From: CAZAQB01 sp964487155
GTDB taxonomy: Bacteria > Pseudomonadota > Gammaproteobacteria > Nitrococcales > Nitrococcaceae
Length of the DNA: 19,309 bases
Assembly: GCA_964487155.1 (NCBI GenBank)
Contig: CAZAQB010000061.1
Location: 1-19,309 of the forward strand
Direction: 5' to 3'
Shown: piece after piece, positions 7,660 to 16,210 of the stretch
Numbering within the stretch: position 1 is the stretch's first letter
Layout of the letters: every line of letters begins with the position of its first letter
Notes under the pieces: generated by a model
The model's input: only the letters and a program-made list of their open reading frames with translations
Database searches by the model: none
What the model was told of the DNA's origin: nothing
Program-made: the position numbers and the translations under genes

Positions 7660-9989
7660 CGCAGCAGCCCTCGCAGCCAGCCGGCGGCCCGCTCCACCAC
7701 GCCGCCGCCCACGCAGTCCGCACGTTGTCGCGGCCCGCTGCCCTCGATGTACGGCAGCTTGCGGGCCGCCTCGCAGTGGGCCGCCGCCCGCAGGCCTGTG
7801 GCGGCGTCCACCCACACCGACTCCACCCCTGCCGACGCTGCCTCGGCCAGCGGCCGCGGGTCAAGGGCGGCGAACAGCTCGGACCACACCGGCAGCGCGC
7901 CGGAGCTGCCGGTCAGACCGGTGCGGCCGTTGTCGTCCCGGCCCAGCCAGACCACGCCCAGCGTGTCGCCGGTGAAACCGGCGAACCAGCTGTCACGGGA
8001 GTCGTCGGTGGTGCCGGTCTTGCCGGCCACCGCCAGGCGCCCGTCCAGTCTCTGCCCCAGCGCCCGGGCGGTGCCCTCGGTCACCGCCAGTCGCAGCCCG
8101 TGGGTCAGCAGGTGCACCTCGGCGGGCTCGAACACCCGGCGCACCTGCAACGGATACCGATTGAGCGGTTCGCCGCGGCCGTTAGTCACGGCCCGCACCG
8201 AGCGCAGGGGCATGCGGTAGCCCTCGGCGGCGAGGGTCTCGTACATCTGGGCCACGTCCAGGGGGGACATGGGCAGGGAGCCCAGCAGCAGGGACGGATA
8301 GATATGGTCCGGCACCGGCGCCCCGAGCCGCTCCAGGGTGTCCACCACCGCCCGCAGGCCCAGGTCAAGCCCCAGGCGCACGGTGGCCTGATTATAGGAC
8401 TGGGCCAGGGCCTGCCAGAGGGGGACGTGCCCATGGCTGCGGTGGTCGTAATTGTCCGGCGACCAGGTCTCCCCGGAGCGATCCTGCAGGCTGACAGGCT
8501 GGTCCGGGATGACCGTGCCCAGCCCGTAGTGGCCCGGGCGTGACAGCGCCGTGAGATACACTGCCGGCTTCACCAGGCTGCCGATGGGACGCCGGGCATC
8601 CAGCGCCCGGTTGAAGCCCGGAAAGTGCGGATCCCGCCCGCCCACCAGGGCCCGCACCTCGCCATCGTCCACGCCCACCACCACCGCGGCGCCCTGCAGA
8701 TCCCGCCCCAGTTGGCGGGCGCCCCGCGAGACCGCCGCCTCGGCGGCATGCTGGACGTGGGGCGCCAGCGTGGTGAACACCCGCAGGCCCTCGGAAACCA
8801 GGTCCTCGGGCCGGTAGTCCCGCTGCAGATGGCGGCGCACCAGGTCCAGGAAAGCCGGGTAGCGGCCGCCGCCTGCGTCCGGCGGGCGCTCCACCACGTC
8901 CAGGGAATCGCCGCGGGCCTGGCGGGCCGCCTCGGCCGGAACCATGGCACTATCGGCCATGCGCCGCAGCACCAGATCCCGCCGGGCCCGTGCCCGCTCC
9001 GGGTGGCGGCGCGGGTCGTAGTGGGCGGGCCCCCGCACCAGCCCCACCAGAAGGGCCTGCTGGGCCAGCGTCAGCTCGCCCAGGGACCGGTCGAAGTAGA
9101 ACCGGCTGGCCAGGCCGAAACCGTGCACGGAGCGGTCGCCGTCCTGGCCCAGGTAGACCTCGTTGAGGTAGGCCTGCAGGATCTCCGCCTTGGAATAGTG
9201 CAGCTCCAGCAGCAGGGCCATTGCCGCCTCGTTGAGCTTGCGGCCCAGGGTGCGCTGACTGTCCAGGTAGAAGTTCTTCACCAGCTGCTGGGTGAGAGTG
9301 CTGCCGCCCTGGACGATGCGCCCCGCGCGCAGGTTCACCCAGGCAGCCCGGGCAATGCCCACCAGGTCGATACCGGGGTGCCGGGCGAAGCGCTGGTCCT
9401 CGGTGGCGATCAGCGCCGCCACCAGGGTCCTGGGCACCTCGTCCAGGCGTACCAGCACCCGATCCTCGCGGTGGCCGGCGTCCAGCCGCCCCAGCAGGGC
9501 GGGGTCCAGACGCGCCAGGGGCAGTTCCTGGCCCGTATCCAGGGCCCGCACCGCTGCCACCTGGCGGCCATCGAGGCGCACTTCCAGGCGCCGGGAGGGT
9601 TCAGCCGTATCCCAGAAATGGAATGCCCGGGTGTTGACCCGGAACACCGTACCCTGGCGAGCGTACTCGCCTGGGCCATCGGCGCTGTCCGCCGCCCGGT
9701 AGCCGGCGGCCTTCAGCTCCAGCTCCAGGTTGGACGCCCGCAGGCGCCGGCCGGGAAACAGCTCCAGCGGGCGCGCGTAGACATGGGCCGGCACCGACCA
9801 GCGCTTGCCTTCGAAGTGGCTGGTGACACGCTGGTCGAGGTAGAGCAGGTAGCCGGCGCCGGCCACCAGCACCACCAGGGTGGCGGCCCCGATCCATCGC
9901 CACAGGCGCCGCCCCCCGGCAGGCTGCTTGCGGCTGCCGGGCGCTTGTCGGCCAGTGCGGCGCCGGTGGGAGGGATTCGAGCGTCTCAT
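7656..9989 (-). CDS. mrcB: Bifunctional penicillin-binding protein 1b
   Basis: A class A PBP that polymerises lipid II and cross-links peptidoglycan in the periplasm. The 777-residue protein has a basic cytoplasmic N-terminus (about 1-30), one membrane anchor (about 33-50), a UB2H-like region (about 60-145), and a GT51 glycosyltransferase domain with ATEDQRFARHPGID at 195-208 (catalytic E197) and QGGSTLTQQLVKN. Its transpeptidase domain carries SLVK at 471-474, SYN at 531-533 and KTG at 657-659. The UB2H region marks it as PBP1b rather than PBP1a. The frame is open to 10067, inside dsbB. I chose the ATG at 9989 because it gives a normal N-terminus and lies after the dsbB stop. Confidence 0.93.
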   Translation of the reverse strand: MRRSNPSHRRRTGRQAPGSRKQPAGGRRLWRWIGAATLVVLVAGAGYLLYLDQRVTSHFEGKRWSVPAHVYARPLELFPGRRLRASNLELELKAAGYRAADSADGPGEYARQGTVFRVNTRAFHFWDTAEPSRRLEVRLDGRQVAAVRALDTGQELPLARLDPALLGRLDAGHREDRVLVRLDEVPRTLVAALIATEDQRFARHPGIDLVGIARAAWVNLRAGRIVQGGSTLTQQLVKNFYLDSQRTLGRKLNEAAMALLLELHYSKAEILQAYLNEVYLGQDGDRSVHGFGLASRFYFDRSLGELTLAQQALLVGLVRGPAHYDPRRHPERARARRDLVLRRMADSAMVPAEAARQARGDSLDVVERPPDAGGGRYPAFLDLVRRHLQRDYRPEDLVSEGLRVFTTLAPHVQHAAEAAVSRGARQLGRDLQGAAVVVGVDDGEVRALVGGRDPHFPGFNRALDARRPIGSLVKPAVYLTALSRPGHYGLGTVIPDQPVSLQDRSGETWSPDNYDHRSHGHVPLWQALAQSYNQATVRLGLDLGLRAVVDTLERLGAPVPDHIYPSLLLGSLPMSPLDVAQMYETLAAEGYRMPLRSVRAVTNGRGEPLNRYPLQVRRVFEPAEVHLLTHGLRLAVTEGTARALGQRLDGRLAVAGKTGTTDDSRDSWFAGFTGDTLGVVWLGRDDNGRTGLTGSSGALPVWSELFAALDPRPLAEAASAGVESVWVDAATGLRAAAHCEAARKLPYIEGSGPRQRADCVGGGVVERAAGWLRGLLR

Positions 9990-10029
9990 GGAACCCCGCC
10001 GCCGGCGGGCGGGAGCCGCCGCTGCCCGG

Positions 10030-10539
10030 TCACCGATCCTCCGGCGGCCGCGCCAGATTGATGGCAAGCGCCATCACGGTGAGGGCCAGGAAGGCCAGCA
10101 GGGTCCAGAGCGGAATGCTCACCCCCAGCACCCGATCCACCTCGGCGCATTCGCCGGAGCCCATCAGCACCTGCTGGATGGTCTCCATGAGCGGCAGTAC
10201 GTCCAGCATGTACTCCAGCCCCGGGCCGCAGGACGGCACCTGGTCCGGGGGCAGCGACTGCAGGTAGATGTGGCGCCCGGACAGCGCCACACCGACGGCG
10301 CCGGTGATAAGGAACGCCCCCGCATAGCCGTAGCGCCCGCCGCGCCGGGGGGCATGCAGGCCGGCGACCAGGAACACCGCAGCCATGGCGACGAACACCA
10401 TGCGCTGGAAGATGCACAGCGGACAGGGCTCCATCTGCTGGCCGAACTGAAGGTAGATGGCAAAGGCCACCAGGGCCGCACAGAGGCCGGCACCGGCCAG
10501 ATTCAGGGAGCGCCGCCGGCGCAAGATGGTTTCGATCAT
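10030..10539 (-). CDS. dsbB: Disulfide bond formation protein DsbB
   Basis: DsbB reoxidises periplasmic DsbA and passes electrons to quinones. The 169-residue protein has four hydrophobic segments (about 14-31, 47-62, 71-88, 141-160). The first periplasmic loop holds the CPLC pair C39/C42, followed by the conserved arginine in FQR (R46). The second loop holds C104 and C131. This is the standard DsbB topology and length. It lies 40 nt before mrcB on the same strand, so it could be co-transcribed with the envelope genes downstream. No strong ribosome binding site precedes the ATG. Confidence 0.93.
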   Translation of the reverse strand: MIETILRRRRSLNLAGAGLCAALVAFAIYLQFGQQMEPCPLCIFQRMVFVAMAAVFLVAGLHAPRRGGRYGYAGAFLITGAVGVALSGRHIYLQSLPPDQVPSCGPGLEYMLDVLPLMETIQQVLMGSGECAEVDRVLGVSIPLWTLLAFLALTVMALAINLARPPEDR

Positions 10540-10647
10540 GATGGATGTTCACGGGGCGCATGGAGTGCGCCACATGGTACCAGAAGCACCCCGGCGCAAA
10601 CGCGCCCGGGTGGCGGGTGCGCCCGGCTGCGCCCCGGGGCGGGGCGG

Positions 10648-10956
10648 TCAGGCGCCGCGGCTGGCCGGCGCCGGTGGGAGCTGCTCGTCGTTGGCCGGCC
10701 GGAGGCGGTCCAGGTTCACGCCCAGCTGGCCCCAGGCTGCCGCGGCGCAGTTGCCCGTGCCGCGCCGCATCCGCCCACCGGGGGCCACGCCGACCCGCTC
10801 CAGCCAGGGTTCGCGGGACGGGCCGCCGGACGCGCTCCAGATCAGCCGCGCCGGGCTCGCGTCCGCTACCAGCACCATCAGCGCGACCATACCGCAGCCG
10901 AGCCGCAGCAGGGTCTCGCTCGCCAACAGATAGCGGCCCAGCAGTTCGTCGTACAT
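10648..10956 (-). CDS. Hypothetical small protein with one hydrophobic segment
   Basis: A 102-residue open frame that I do not recognise. It starts MYDELLGRYLLASE and has one hydrophobic stretch (about residues 17-31, LRLGCGMVALMVLVA) that could be a membrane helix. The rest is polar and rich in Ala, Gly and Arg, as chance frames are in this GC-rich DNA. In favour of a gene: GAGGGGG lies a few bases before the ATG, the N-terminus is not obviously GC-driven, and no other gene covers the region. Against: short length and no known family. It sits between the GGDEF gene and dsbB on the same strand. Confidence 0.35.
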   Translation of the reverse strand: MYDELLGRYLLASETLLRLGCGMVALMVLVADASPARLIWSASGGPSREPWLERVGVAPGGRMRRGTGNCAAAAWGQLGVNLDRLRPANDEQLPPAPASRGA

Positions 10957-11085
10957 GATCCACCCCCTCGCCGGTCTGGTGCCCGCTCGCCGGCAGGCTC
11001 ATTCAAGGCAGCTTAGCCCGATTCCACGATGGCAGGATGCCCGGTCCCTTGCGCGGCACGAATTCACGAACCCGGCGGCACCCCG

Positions 11086-12723
11086 TCACAGACTGCCGCG
11101 GGCGGTCACAAGCCGGTTGCGCCCGGCGCGCTTGGCGGCGTAGAGGGCTCGATCCGCCGCCACCGTGAGCTCCTCGGCAGCCTGCCCGGGGCGCAGTTGG
11201 GCAACGCCGCCGCTGAAGCTCACGGTGAATGCTCCGGAACGGCCGCCATGCTCGATGGCGCCGAACGACTGCCGCAGCCGGTCCAGGCGCTGGCGTGCCT
11301 CCCCAGCCGTGGCCCCGGGCAGGATCACCGCGAATTCCTCACCGCCGTAGCGGCCGATGAAGTCCGAGCGCCGCAGGCCCCGCTGCAGCACCCGGGCCAG
11401 CGTCTTGATGACCCGGTCGCCCACCGCGTGACCATGGGTGTCATTGACGCCCTTGAAGCCGTCCAGGTCCAGCATGGCGAAGGTCAGGGGGCGGTGATCC
11501 CGACCCACCCGGGCGACCTCCACCCGCAGCTGCTCCTTGATGCGGCTGTGGTTGAGCAGTCCGGTGAGGTTGTCGGTGAGCATCAGCTCCCGCAGGCCCC
11601 GGGCACGGGCTGCCCGGATCTCCAGCGCCCGCACCAGCTGGCCGGGTTCGATGGGCCGCACGATAAAGTCGTCCGCCCCCAGGGCGAGGGCGTCCAGGCG
11701 CCGGTCGGGCGCGGTGGCATCCGCAAGGAACACGATGGGCACGCCCGCGTGCTGGGGGTACTGGCGCACCACCTGGGCCAGTTCCAGACCGGTGCACCCG
11801 GGCAGGTCCATGTCCAGGATGATAAGGTCGGTGCTGCTGTGGTCCAGCACGTCCGGAAGCTGCAGCGGTTCGGCCACGACGCTGGTCCGCATGCCGGCCC
11901 GTTGCAGGGTTTCGGCGAGGCAACCGGCCTCGGTGGCGTCGCGTTGGACGATGGCCACCGCAGTGGACTCGGCATCGGCCCGCCGGGCGGCCTGGTCCAG
12001 CCGGTCCACCAGATCGTGGCAGTCCAGGGGCTTCACCAGAAAGCCGTCCGCACCGGAGCGCACCACCCGCAGACGCTCTGCCGCTGCGTCATGGCGACCG
12101 GCCACCAGCACCGGGACACCGCGCTGCAGGTGATCCCGGAGTTCCCTGACGAGCCGCTCCAGGGAGCCCAGGACGGCGGCCACTTCCATATCCACCAGGA
12201 GCGCTTCCGGCTGGCGCCGGGAGACGGCCTGGATCAGGGCCTCAAGGGTGTCGAAACCACGCAGCCGATACCCGTACTGGCGCATCTGGGCGCCGAGACC
12301 GGCGCCCATGGCAGCCAGGATACCCAGGCAGAAGACTTCGCCGGTGGACGGCACCGGCTGCGCGGGGCCGTCGGTCTCGGCGACCCCAAGAAAGTCTCCC
12401 CGCTCCAGGCTGTAGACGTAGCCGCTGAGAATGGCATGCAGCTCCTGAGTAATGGGCCGCCCTTCCCGCGCGCACGGCTCCAGGGCAACCGCCAGCGTCG
12501 AGGCGACGTCTTCCAGCTGTCGGCAGCCCGCTTGGTGCGCCTGCTGGGCCAGCCATCCCACCCGCCGATGGAGATCCACCACAGGTGCACCGCTGGCCCG
12601 TCCAGGCAGCTCGTGCCATGCCCGCACCAGCGCCTGGACATCGCCCTCGATCCCCTCTTCGCGAGGGCCTGATGGCCCTTCGGCCGCCACGGGAGGCGGC
12701 TGGGGCTGGGACGGTCCCGACAC
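11086..12723 (-). CDS. Diguanylate cyclase with degenerate HPt and two REC domains
   Basis: A 545-residue cytoplasmic signalling protein. Residues of about 25-110 resemble a histidine phosphotransfer bundle (LHRRVG, with H52 as candidate histidine), but the usual Lys is missing. A first REC-like domain (about 128-245) keeps D178 and K231 but has no acidic pair after its first strand. A second (about 254-368) has acceptor D304 in ILDMDLPG, but R356 replaces the conserved lysine. The GGDEF domain (about 378-545) has an intact GGEEF at 460-464 and an inhibitory-site RRSD at 451-454, so it should make cyclic di-GMP from GTP with product inhibition. The start is a GTG preceded by GCGGAG. No EAL domain is present. 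The input signal is unknown. Confidence 0.88.
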   Translation of the reverse strand: MSGPSQPQPPPVAAEGPSGPREEGIEGDVQALVRAWHELPGRASGAPVVDLHRRVGWLAQQAHQAGCRQLEDVASTLAVALEPCAREGRPITQELHAILSGYVYSLERGDFLGVAETDGPAQPVPSTGEVFCLGILAAMGAGLGAQMRQYGYRLRGFDTLEALIQAVSRRQPEALLVDMEVAAVLGSLERLVRELRDHLQRGVPVLVAGRHDAAAERLRVVRSGADGFLVKPLDCHDLVDRLDQAARRADAESTAVAIVQRDATEAGCLAETLQRAGMRTSVVAEPLQLPDVLDHSSTDLIILDMDLPGCTGLELAQVVRQYPQHAGVPIVFLADATAPDRRLDALALGADDFIVRPIEPGQLVRALEIRAARARGLRELMLTDNLTGLLNHSRIKEQLRVEVARVGRDHRPLTFAMLDLDGFKGVNDTHGHAVGDRVIKTLARVLQRGLRRSDFIGRYGGEEFAVILPGATAGEARQRLDRLRQSFGAIEHGGRSGAFTVSFSGGVAQLRPGQAAEELTVAADRALYAAKRAGRNRLVTARGSL

Positions 12724-12806
12724 GGCATGCTCCGCTCAGGCTCCATTCCGGGCGAGCATGCACTGCGCGTGGTGTCAAAGCTGTGACGGGGCTCGCAAAC
12801 CGCGCG

Positions 12807-12822
12807 CCCCAACATGTTGGGG
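12807..12822. other. 16-bp perfect palindrome after the suf operon
   Basis: CCCCAACATGTTGGGG lies 8 bp beyond the sufT stop and about 84 bp before the GGDEF start, both genes on the minus strand. The symmetry is perfect without a loop, which suits a dimeric regulator's operator at least as well as a terminator. No T-run follows. Confidence 0.4.
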
Positions 12823-12829
12823 TAGAAGA

Positions 12830-13168
12830 CTAGAATAGCCCCAACTGGAGCCGTGCGCCCTCGGAAATTCGATCCTGCGTCCAGGGGGGATCCCAGGTCA
12901 GGTGCACCTGCGCCGCCTGCACGCCGGGCACGGCCTCCACGGCCGCCTGCACCATTCCCGGCATCTGCCCCGCGACCGGACATGCCGGCGAGGTCAGCGT
13001 CATGGTGACGTCGACGAAGCCCTCGGGGTCGGCGTCCAGGGCATAGATCAGGCCCAGGGAGTGAATGTCCACCGGGATTTCCGGATCGTAGACGCCGCGC
13101 AACGCCTCGACGATGAGCCCCTTGAGTGCGGTCCCGGAACACGTCTCAGGCTGCGCCGCCAGGCTCAT
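12830..13168 (-). CDS. sufT: SUF system assembly factor SufT (DUF59/MIP18 family)
   Basis: A 112-residue single-domain protein of the PaaD/MIP18 (DUF59) family, the group that helps deliver Fe-S clusters to target proteins. It shows the family motif DPEIPVDIHSLGLIY at 28-42, TLTSPACPVA at 57-66 with the conserved C63, and WDPPW at 92-96. The frame is open upstream, but the ATG at 13168 overlaps the sufU stop by four bases and gives the usual length. As the last gene of the operon it acts with SufS and SufU. The PaaD homologue of phenylacetate degradation is excluded by context. Confidence 0.9.
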   Translation of the reverse strand: MSLAAQPETCSGTALKGLIVEALRGVYDPEIPVDIHSLGLIYALDADPEGFVDVTMTLTSPACPVAGQMPGMVQAAVEAVPGVQAAQVHLTWDPPWTQDRISEGARLQLGLF

Positions 13169-13608
13169 TCGGTGGTCACCTCGCTCTGGTGCTCCAGCGC
13201 AGCGTGCAGCGTGTGCCAGGCGAGGGTCGCGCACTTCACCCGGGTCGGGTAGTCGCGCACGCCGGCGAGCACCGCCAGCTTGCCCAGTTCCGGGTCGGAG
13301 GGCGCCTCATCCAGGGTCACCAGGTCGTGGAAGCGCTCGAACAGGGCCTCGGCCTCCTCCAGGCTCTTGCCCACGATGGTCTCGGTCATGATGGAGGCCG
13401 AGGCGGTGGAGATGGCGCAGCCCTCGCCCTGGAAACCGACGTCCTCGATGATGCCGTCGCGCACCCGCAGCTGGATGCTGACCTTGTCGCCGCACAGCGG
13501 GTTGTAGCCGTCTGCCGAGTGGGAATGCGGATCCACCGGATGGAAGTTCCGGGGATGCTTGTTGTGGTCCAGGATCACCTCCTGGTAGAGATCGCGCAGG
13601 TCGGACAT
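13165..13608 (-). CDS. sufU: SufU, zinc-dependent sulfurtransferase for SufS
   Basis: The 147-residue protein belongs to the IscU/SufU fold. It has C39 and D41 in NPLCGD, C64 in GEGCAIS and C126 in RVKCATLAW. The spacing of 62 residues from C64 to C126 matches SufU, which has an insertion that IscU lacks. In Bacillus subtilis, SufU takes persulfide sulfur from SufS in a zinc-dependent way, doing the job SufE does elsewhere. There is no sufE here, which fits. Its ATG directly follows the sufS stop codon (TAGATG), so translation is probably coupled. Confidence 0.93.
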   Translation of the reverse strand: MSDLRDLYQEVILDHNKHPRNFHPVDPHSHSADGYNPLCGDKVSIQLRVRDGIIEDVGFQGEGCAISTASASIMTETIVGKSLEEAEALFERFHDLVTLDEAPSDPELGKLAVLAGVRDYPTRVKCATLAWHTLHAALEHQSEVTTE

Positions 13609-14871
13609 CTAACCGAACATCTCCTTCACCTCCCCGAGAGCGCTCACCAGAGCATCCACGTCTTCCCGGCTGCTGTACATGCCGAACGACGCCCGCACCG
13701 TGGCCGGGACGCCGAAACGCTGCATCACCGGCTGGGCACAGTGGTGCCCGGCCCGGATGGCGACCCCGTGACTGTCGAGAATGGTTCCGATGTCATGGGG
13801 ATGCACGCCTTCGAGAACGAAGGAGATGACGCCCGCGCGGTGCTCCGGCGTGCCGATGAAACGCAGCCCCGGCACCTGCGCCAGGCGCGGCAGCGCGTAG
13901 CCGAGCAGTTCATTCTCATGGGCCTGCGCCCGGTCCATGCCCACCGCGTTCATGTAGTCTAGGGCTTCCCCGAGGGCAATGGTGCCGGCGATGTTGGGCG
14001 TCCCGGCCTCGAAGCGCTGGGGCGGCTCGGCAAACAGCGAGCCCTCGAAAGTGACGCTGCGGATCATGTCACCGCCACCCTGGTAGGGCGGCATGTCCCT
14101 GAGCAGATCGAATCGGCCCCAGAGCACGCCGGTGCCCGACGGGCCGTAGGCTTTGTGGCCGGAGAAGCAGTAGAAATCGCAGCCCAGGGCCTGCACGTCC
14201 ACCGCCATGTGGGGCACCGCCTGGGCGCCGTCCACCAACACCGGCACACCGGCGGCGTGGGCGACGGCCACAATCTCGGCCACCGGGTTGATGGTGCCCA
14301 GGGCGTTGGACACGTGCACCACGCTCACCAGCCGGGTGCGCTCCCCGATCCGGGATCGCAGGTCGTCCAGGTCAAGCTCGCCGCGCTCGGTGATGGGCGA
14401 GACCACCAGCCGTGCCCCGGTCTGCTCGCAGACCAGCTGCCACGGCACGATGTTGGAGTGGTGCTCCATACCGGTTATGAGGATCTCGTCGCCGGGGCCG
14501 AGCCGCGGCCGGGCGAAGCTCTGGGCCACCAGGTTGATGGCCTCCGTGGTGCCCCGGCAGAACACCACCTCGCGGCGGTCGGGCGCGTTCAGTGCGTCCC
14601 GGACCTTGTCCCGCACGCCCTCGAATGCGGCCGTGCTGCGCTCCGAGAACTCGTACACGCCGCGGTGGATGTTGGCGTAGTACTCCCGATAGCAGCGGGC
14701 CTCGGTTTCAATCACCACCTCGGGCTTCTGGGCGCTGGCGGCACTGTCCAGGAAGGCCAGGGGACGGCCGCGCATGGTCCGGCCGAGGATGGGGAAATCG
14801 GCCCGGATCCGGTCCAGGGGGTAGTCCGGGGCCTCGGCCCCGCTAGGCCGCAGGGGGTTCACCGTACTCAT
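13609..14871 (-). CDS. sufS: Cysteine desulfurase SufS
   Basis: SufS is a PLP enzyme that takes sulfur from cysteine as a protein persulfide for Fe-S assembly. The 420-residue group II desulfurase shows LDSAASAQKP near 41-50, H137 in MEHHSNIVPW, the PLP lysine K240 in SGHKAYGPSG, and the catalytic cysteine C378 in RAGHHCAQPVM. It ends with the RASFGMYSSREDVDALV signature. The frame extends upstream through sufD, but the ATG at 14871 overlaps the sufD stop (ATGA) and gives the expected length. It sits between sufD and sufU, its sulfur acceptor. Confidence 0.96.
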   Translation of the reverse strand: MSTVNPLRPSGAEAPDYPLDRIRADFPILGRTMRGRPLAFLDSAASAQKPEVVIETEARCYREYYANIHRGVYEFSERSTAAFEGVRDKVRDALNAPDRREVVFCRGTTEAINLVAQSFARPRLGPGDEILITGMEHHSNIVPWQLVCEQTGARLVVSPITERGELDLDDLRSRIGERTRLVSVVHVSNALGTINPVAEIVAVAHAAGVPVLVDGAQAVPHMAVDVQALGCDFYCFSGHKAYGPSGTGVLWGRFDLLRDMPPYQGGGDMIRSVTFEGSLFAEPPQRFEAGTPNIAGTIALGEALDYMNAVGMDRAQAHENELLGYALPRLAQVPGLRFIGTPEHRAGVISFVLEGVHPHDIGTILDSHGVAIRAGHHCAQPVMQRFGVPATVRASFGMYSSREDVDALVSALGEVKEMFG

Positions 14872-16208
14872 CGGATCTCCCTCAGGGTGGTATCGCCGGG
14901 CAGCCGCGCGAGCAGCAGTTCCCGGGCATGGTTCTGGAGGCGCTCGGGGCGGATAGCCGCCAGCACCTCGTCGGCGAAGGCGTAGGTCAGCAGGGCCTTG
15001 GCGTCCTCGGGGCCGATGCCCCGCGAGCGCAGATAGAACAATGCCTCGTCGTCCAGTTCCCCCACCGTCGACCCGTGAGCGCACTTGACGTCGTCGTTGT
15101 GGATCTCAAGGCGCGGGTTGGAGTGGGCCAGCGCCATGCGGTCCAGCAGCAGGTTCCGATTCTGCTGCTGGGCGTCGGTCTTGCGGGCGCCTTCGGCCAC
15201 GTGCACCAGGCCGTCGTAGAAGGTCTCGGAGCGGCCCCGCAGCACGCCCTTGAACAACTGGCGACTGGTGCCGTGCTCGCACCGGTGGCGCACCCAGGTA
15301 TGGTGATCCACCACCTGGCGCCCCGCCGTCAGCGCAAGGCCGTTGAGGGTGGCATCGGCGCCGGTGCCGCGCAGCTCGGCAAACGCATCCAGCCGGCCCA
15401 GGGCCGCGCCGACGGCAATGGAGTTCAGGGTGACGCTGGCCTCCTGGGCCAGTTCCAGGTGGCTGACTCCCAGGTGGCGAACGCCGCTGCCCTCTTCCTG
15501 GAAGCGCTGCAGCTCCACCGAGCTGCCCTGGCCGGCCAGCACCTCGGTCACCGGGCAGACCAGGGCGCTGCTCTGGTCGGTGCTGAGATGGACCTCCGCC
15601 AGGCGCACCGCAGCGCTCGCCTCGGCCACCACCAGGATACGGGGACACACCAGCTGGCCGTCGGCAGCAGCGCTGGTGATGAACACGATCTGCAGCGGCG
15701 CCTCCGGCATCGCCCCACGGCCCAGGTGCACCAGGGCGGGGTCCTCCAGGAAGGCGCTGTTGAGGGCCGCGAACGGATGCGCGTCGATGCCTGCCACGGA
15801 GCCCAGAGCTTGCGTCAGGCCCTGCGGTGCGTCACCGCCGTCAGCCACCTGGCTGAGCGCACCCAGGAACACGCCCCGGGTGTCCTCCCCGACCCGGCAC
15901 AGCCGTGGCGCCAGGCGGCCATCCACGAACACCAGCCGTGGACCCTCGCCCAGGGACTCGAGGCGCTCCAGCAGGACCGGGGCCGGCGTGCCGGCTGCCG
16001 CCGCCGGCGGATGATGCCGTCCCGTGACCGGGGACAGGTCAAGCTTGCGCCAGGCCTCCTCCCGGGGTCCCGGGAAACCTCGGGCGGCGAATGCCTCGAT
16101 ACCCCGCCGGCGGAGCTCCTGCAGATGCCCGGGCCCGCCGCCCGCGCGGTTGCGGAAGTCCTCCAGGTAGGGCGACTCGCTGGCGGCCAGGGTTGCGCGC
16201 TCCGACAT
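14868..16208 (-). CDS. sufD: Fe-S cluster scaffold component SufD
   Basis: SufD forms the SufBC2D complex on which clusters are built in the cytoplasm. The 446-residue protein has a helical N-terminal part and a beta-helix core. The recognisable C-terminal signature is DDVKCAHGSTVGELDDEALFYLRSRGI, beginning near residue 372 and including C376 and H378; a histidine at this site is important in E. coli SufD. The ATG lies two bases after the sufC stop, and the gene overlaps sufS by four bases, so the genes form one tight transcription and translation unit. The sequence and base composition are proteobacterial throughout, unlike the first part of sufB. Confidence 0.95.
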   Translation of the reverse strand: MSERATLAASESPYLEDFRNRAGGGPGHLQELRRRGIEAFAARGFPGPREEAWRKLDLSPVTGRHHPPAAAAGTPAPVLLERLESLGEGPRLVFVDGRLAPRLCRVGEDTRGVFLGALSQVADGGDAPQGLTQALGSVAGIDAHPFAALNSAFLEDPALVHLGRGAMPEAPLQIVFITSAAADGQLVCPRILVVAEASAAVRLAEVHLSTDQSSALVCPVTEVLAGQGSSVELQRFQEEGSGVRHLGVSHLELAQEASVTLNSIAVGAALGRLDAFAELRGTGADATLNGLALTAGRQVVDHHTWVRHRCEHGTSRQLFKGVLRGRSETFYDGLVHVAEGARKTDAQQQNRNLLLDRMALAHSNPRLEIHNDDVKCAHGSTVGELDDEALFYLRSRGIGPEDAKALLTYAFADEVLAAIRPERLQNHARELLLARLPGDTTLREIR

Positions 16209-16210
16209 GG

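Noticed and set aside
8625..10061. Plus-strand open frame opposite mrcB
   Set aside because: Antisense of the PBP1b coding sequence with no recognisable fold.
11029..12672. Plus-strand open frame opposite the GGDEF gene
   Set aside because: The minus strand has intact REC and GGDEF motifs. The plus strand frame is composition-driven.
13126..13962. Plus-strand open frame opposite sufU and sufS
   Set aside because: Shadow of two genes whose catalytic residues are all present on the minus strand.
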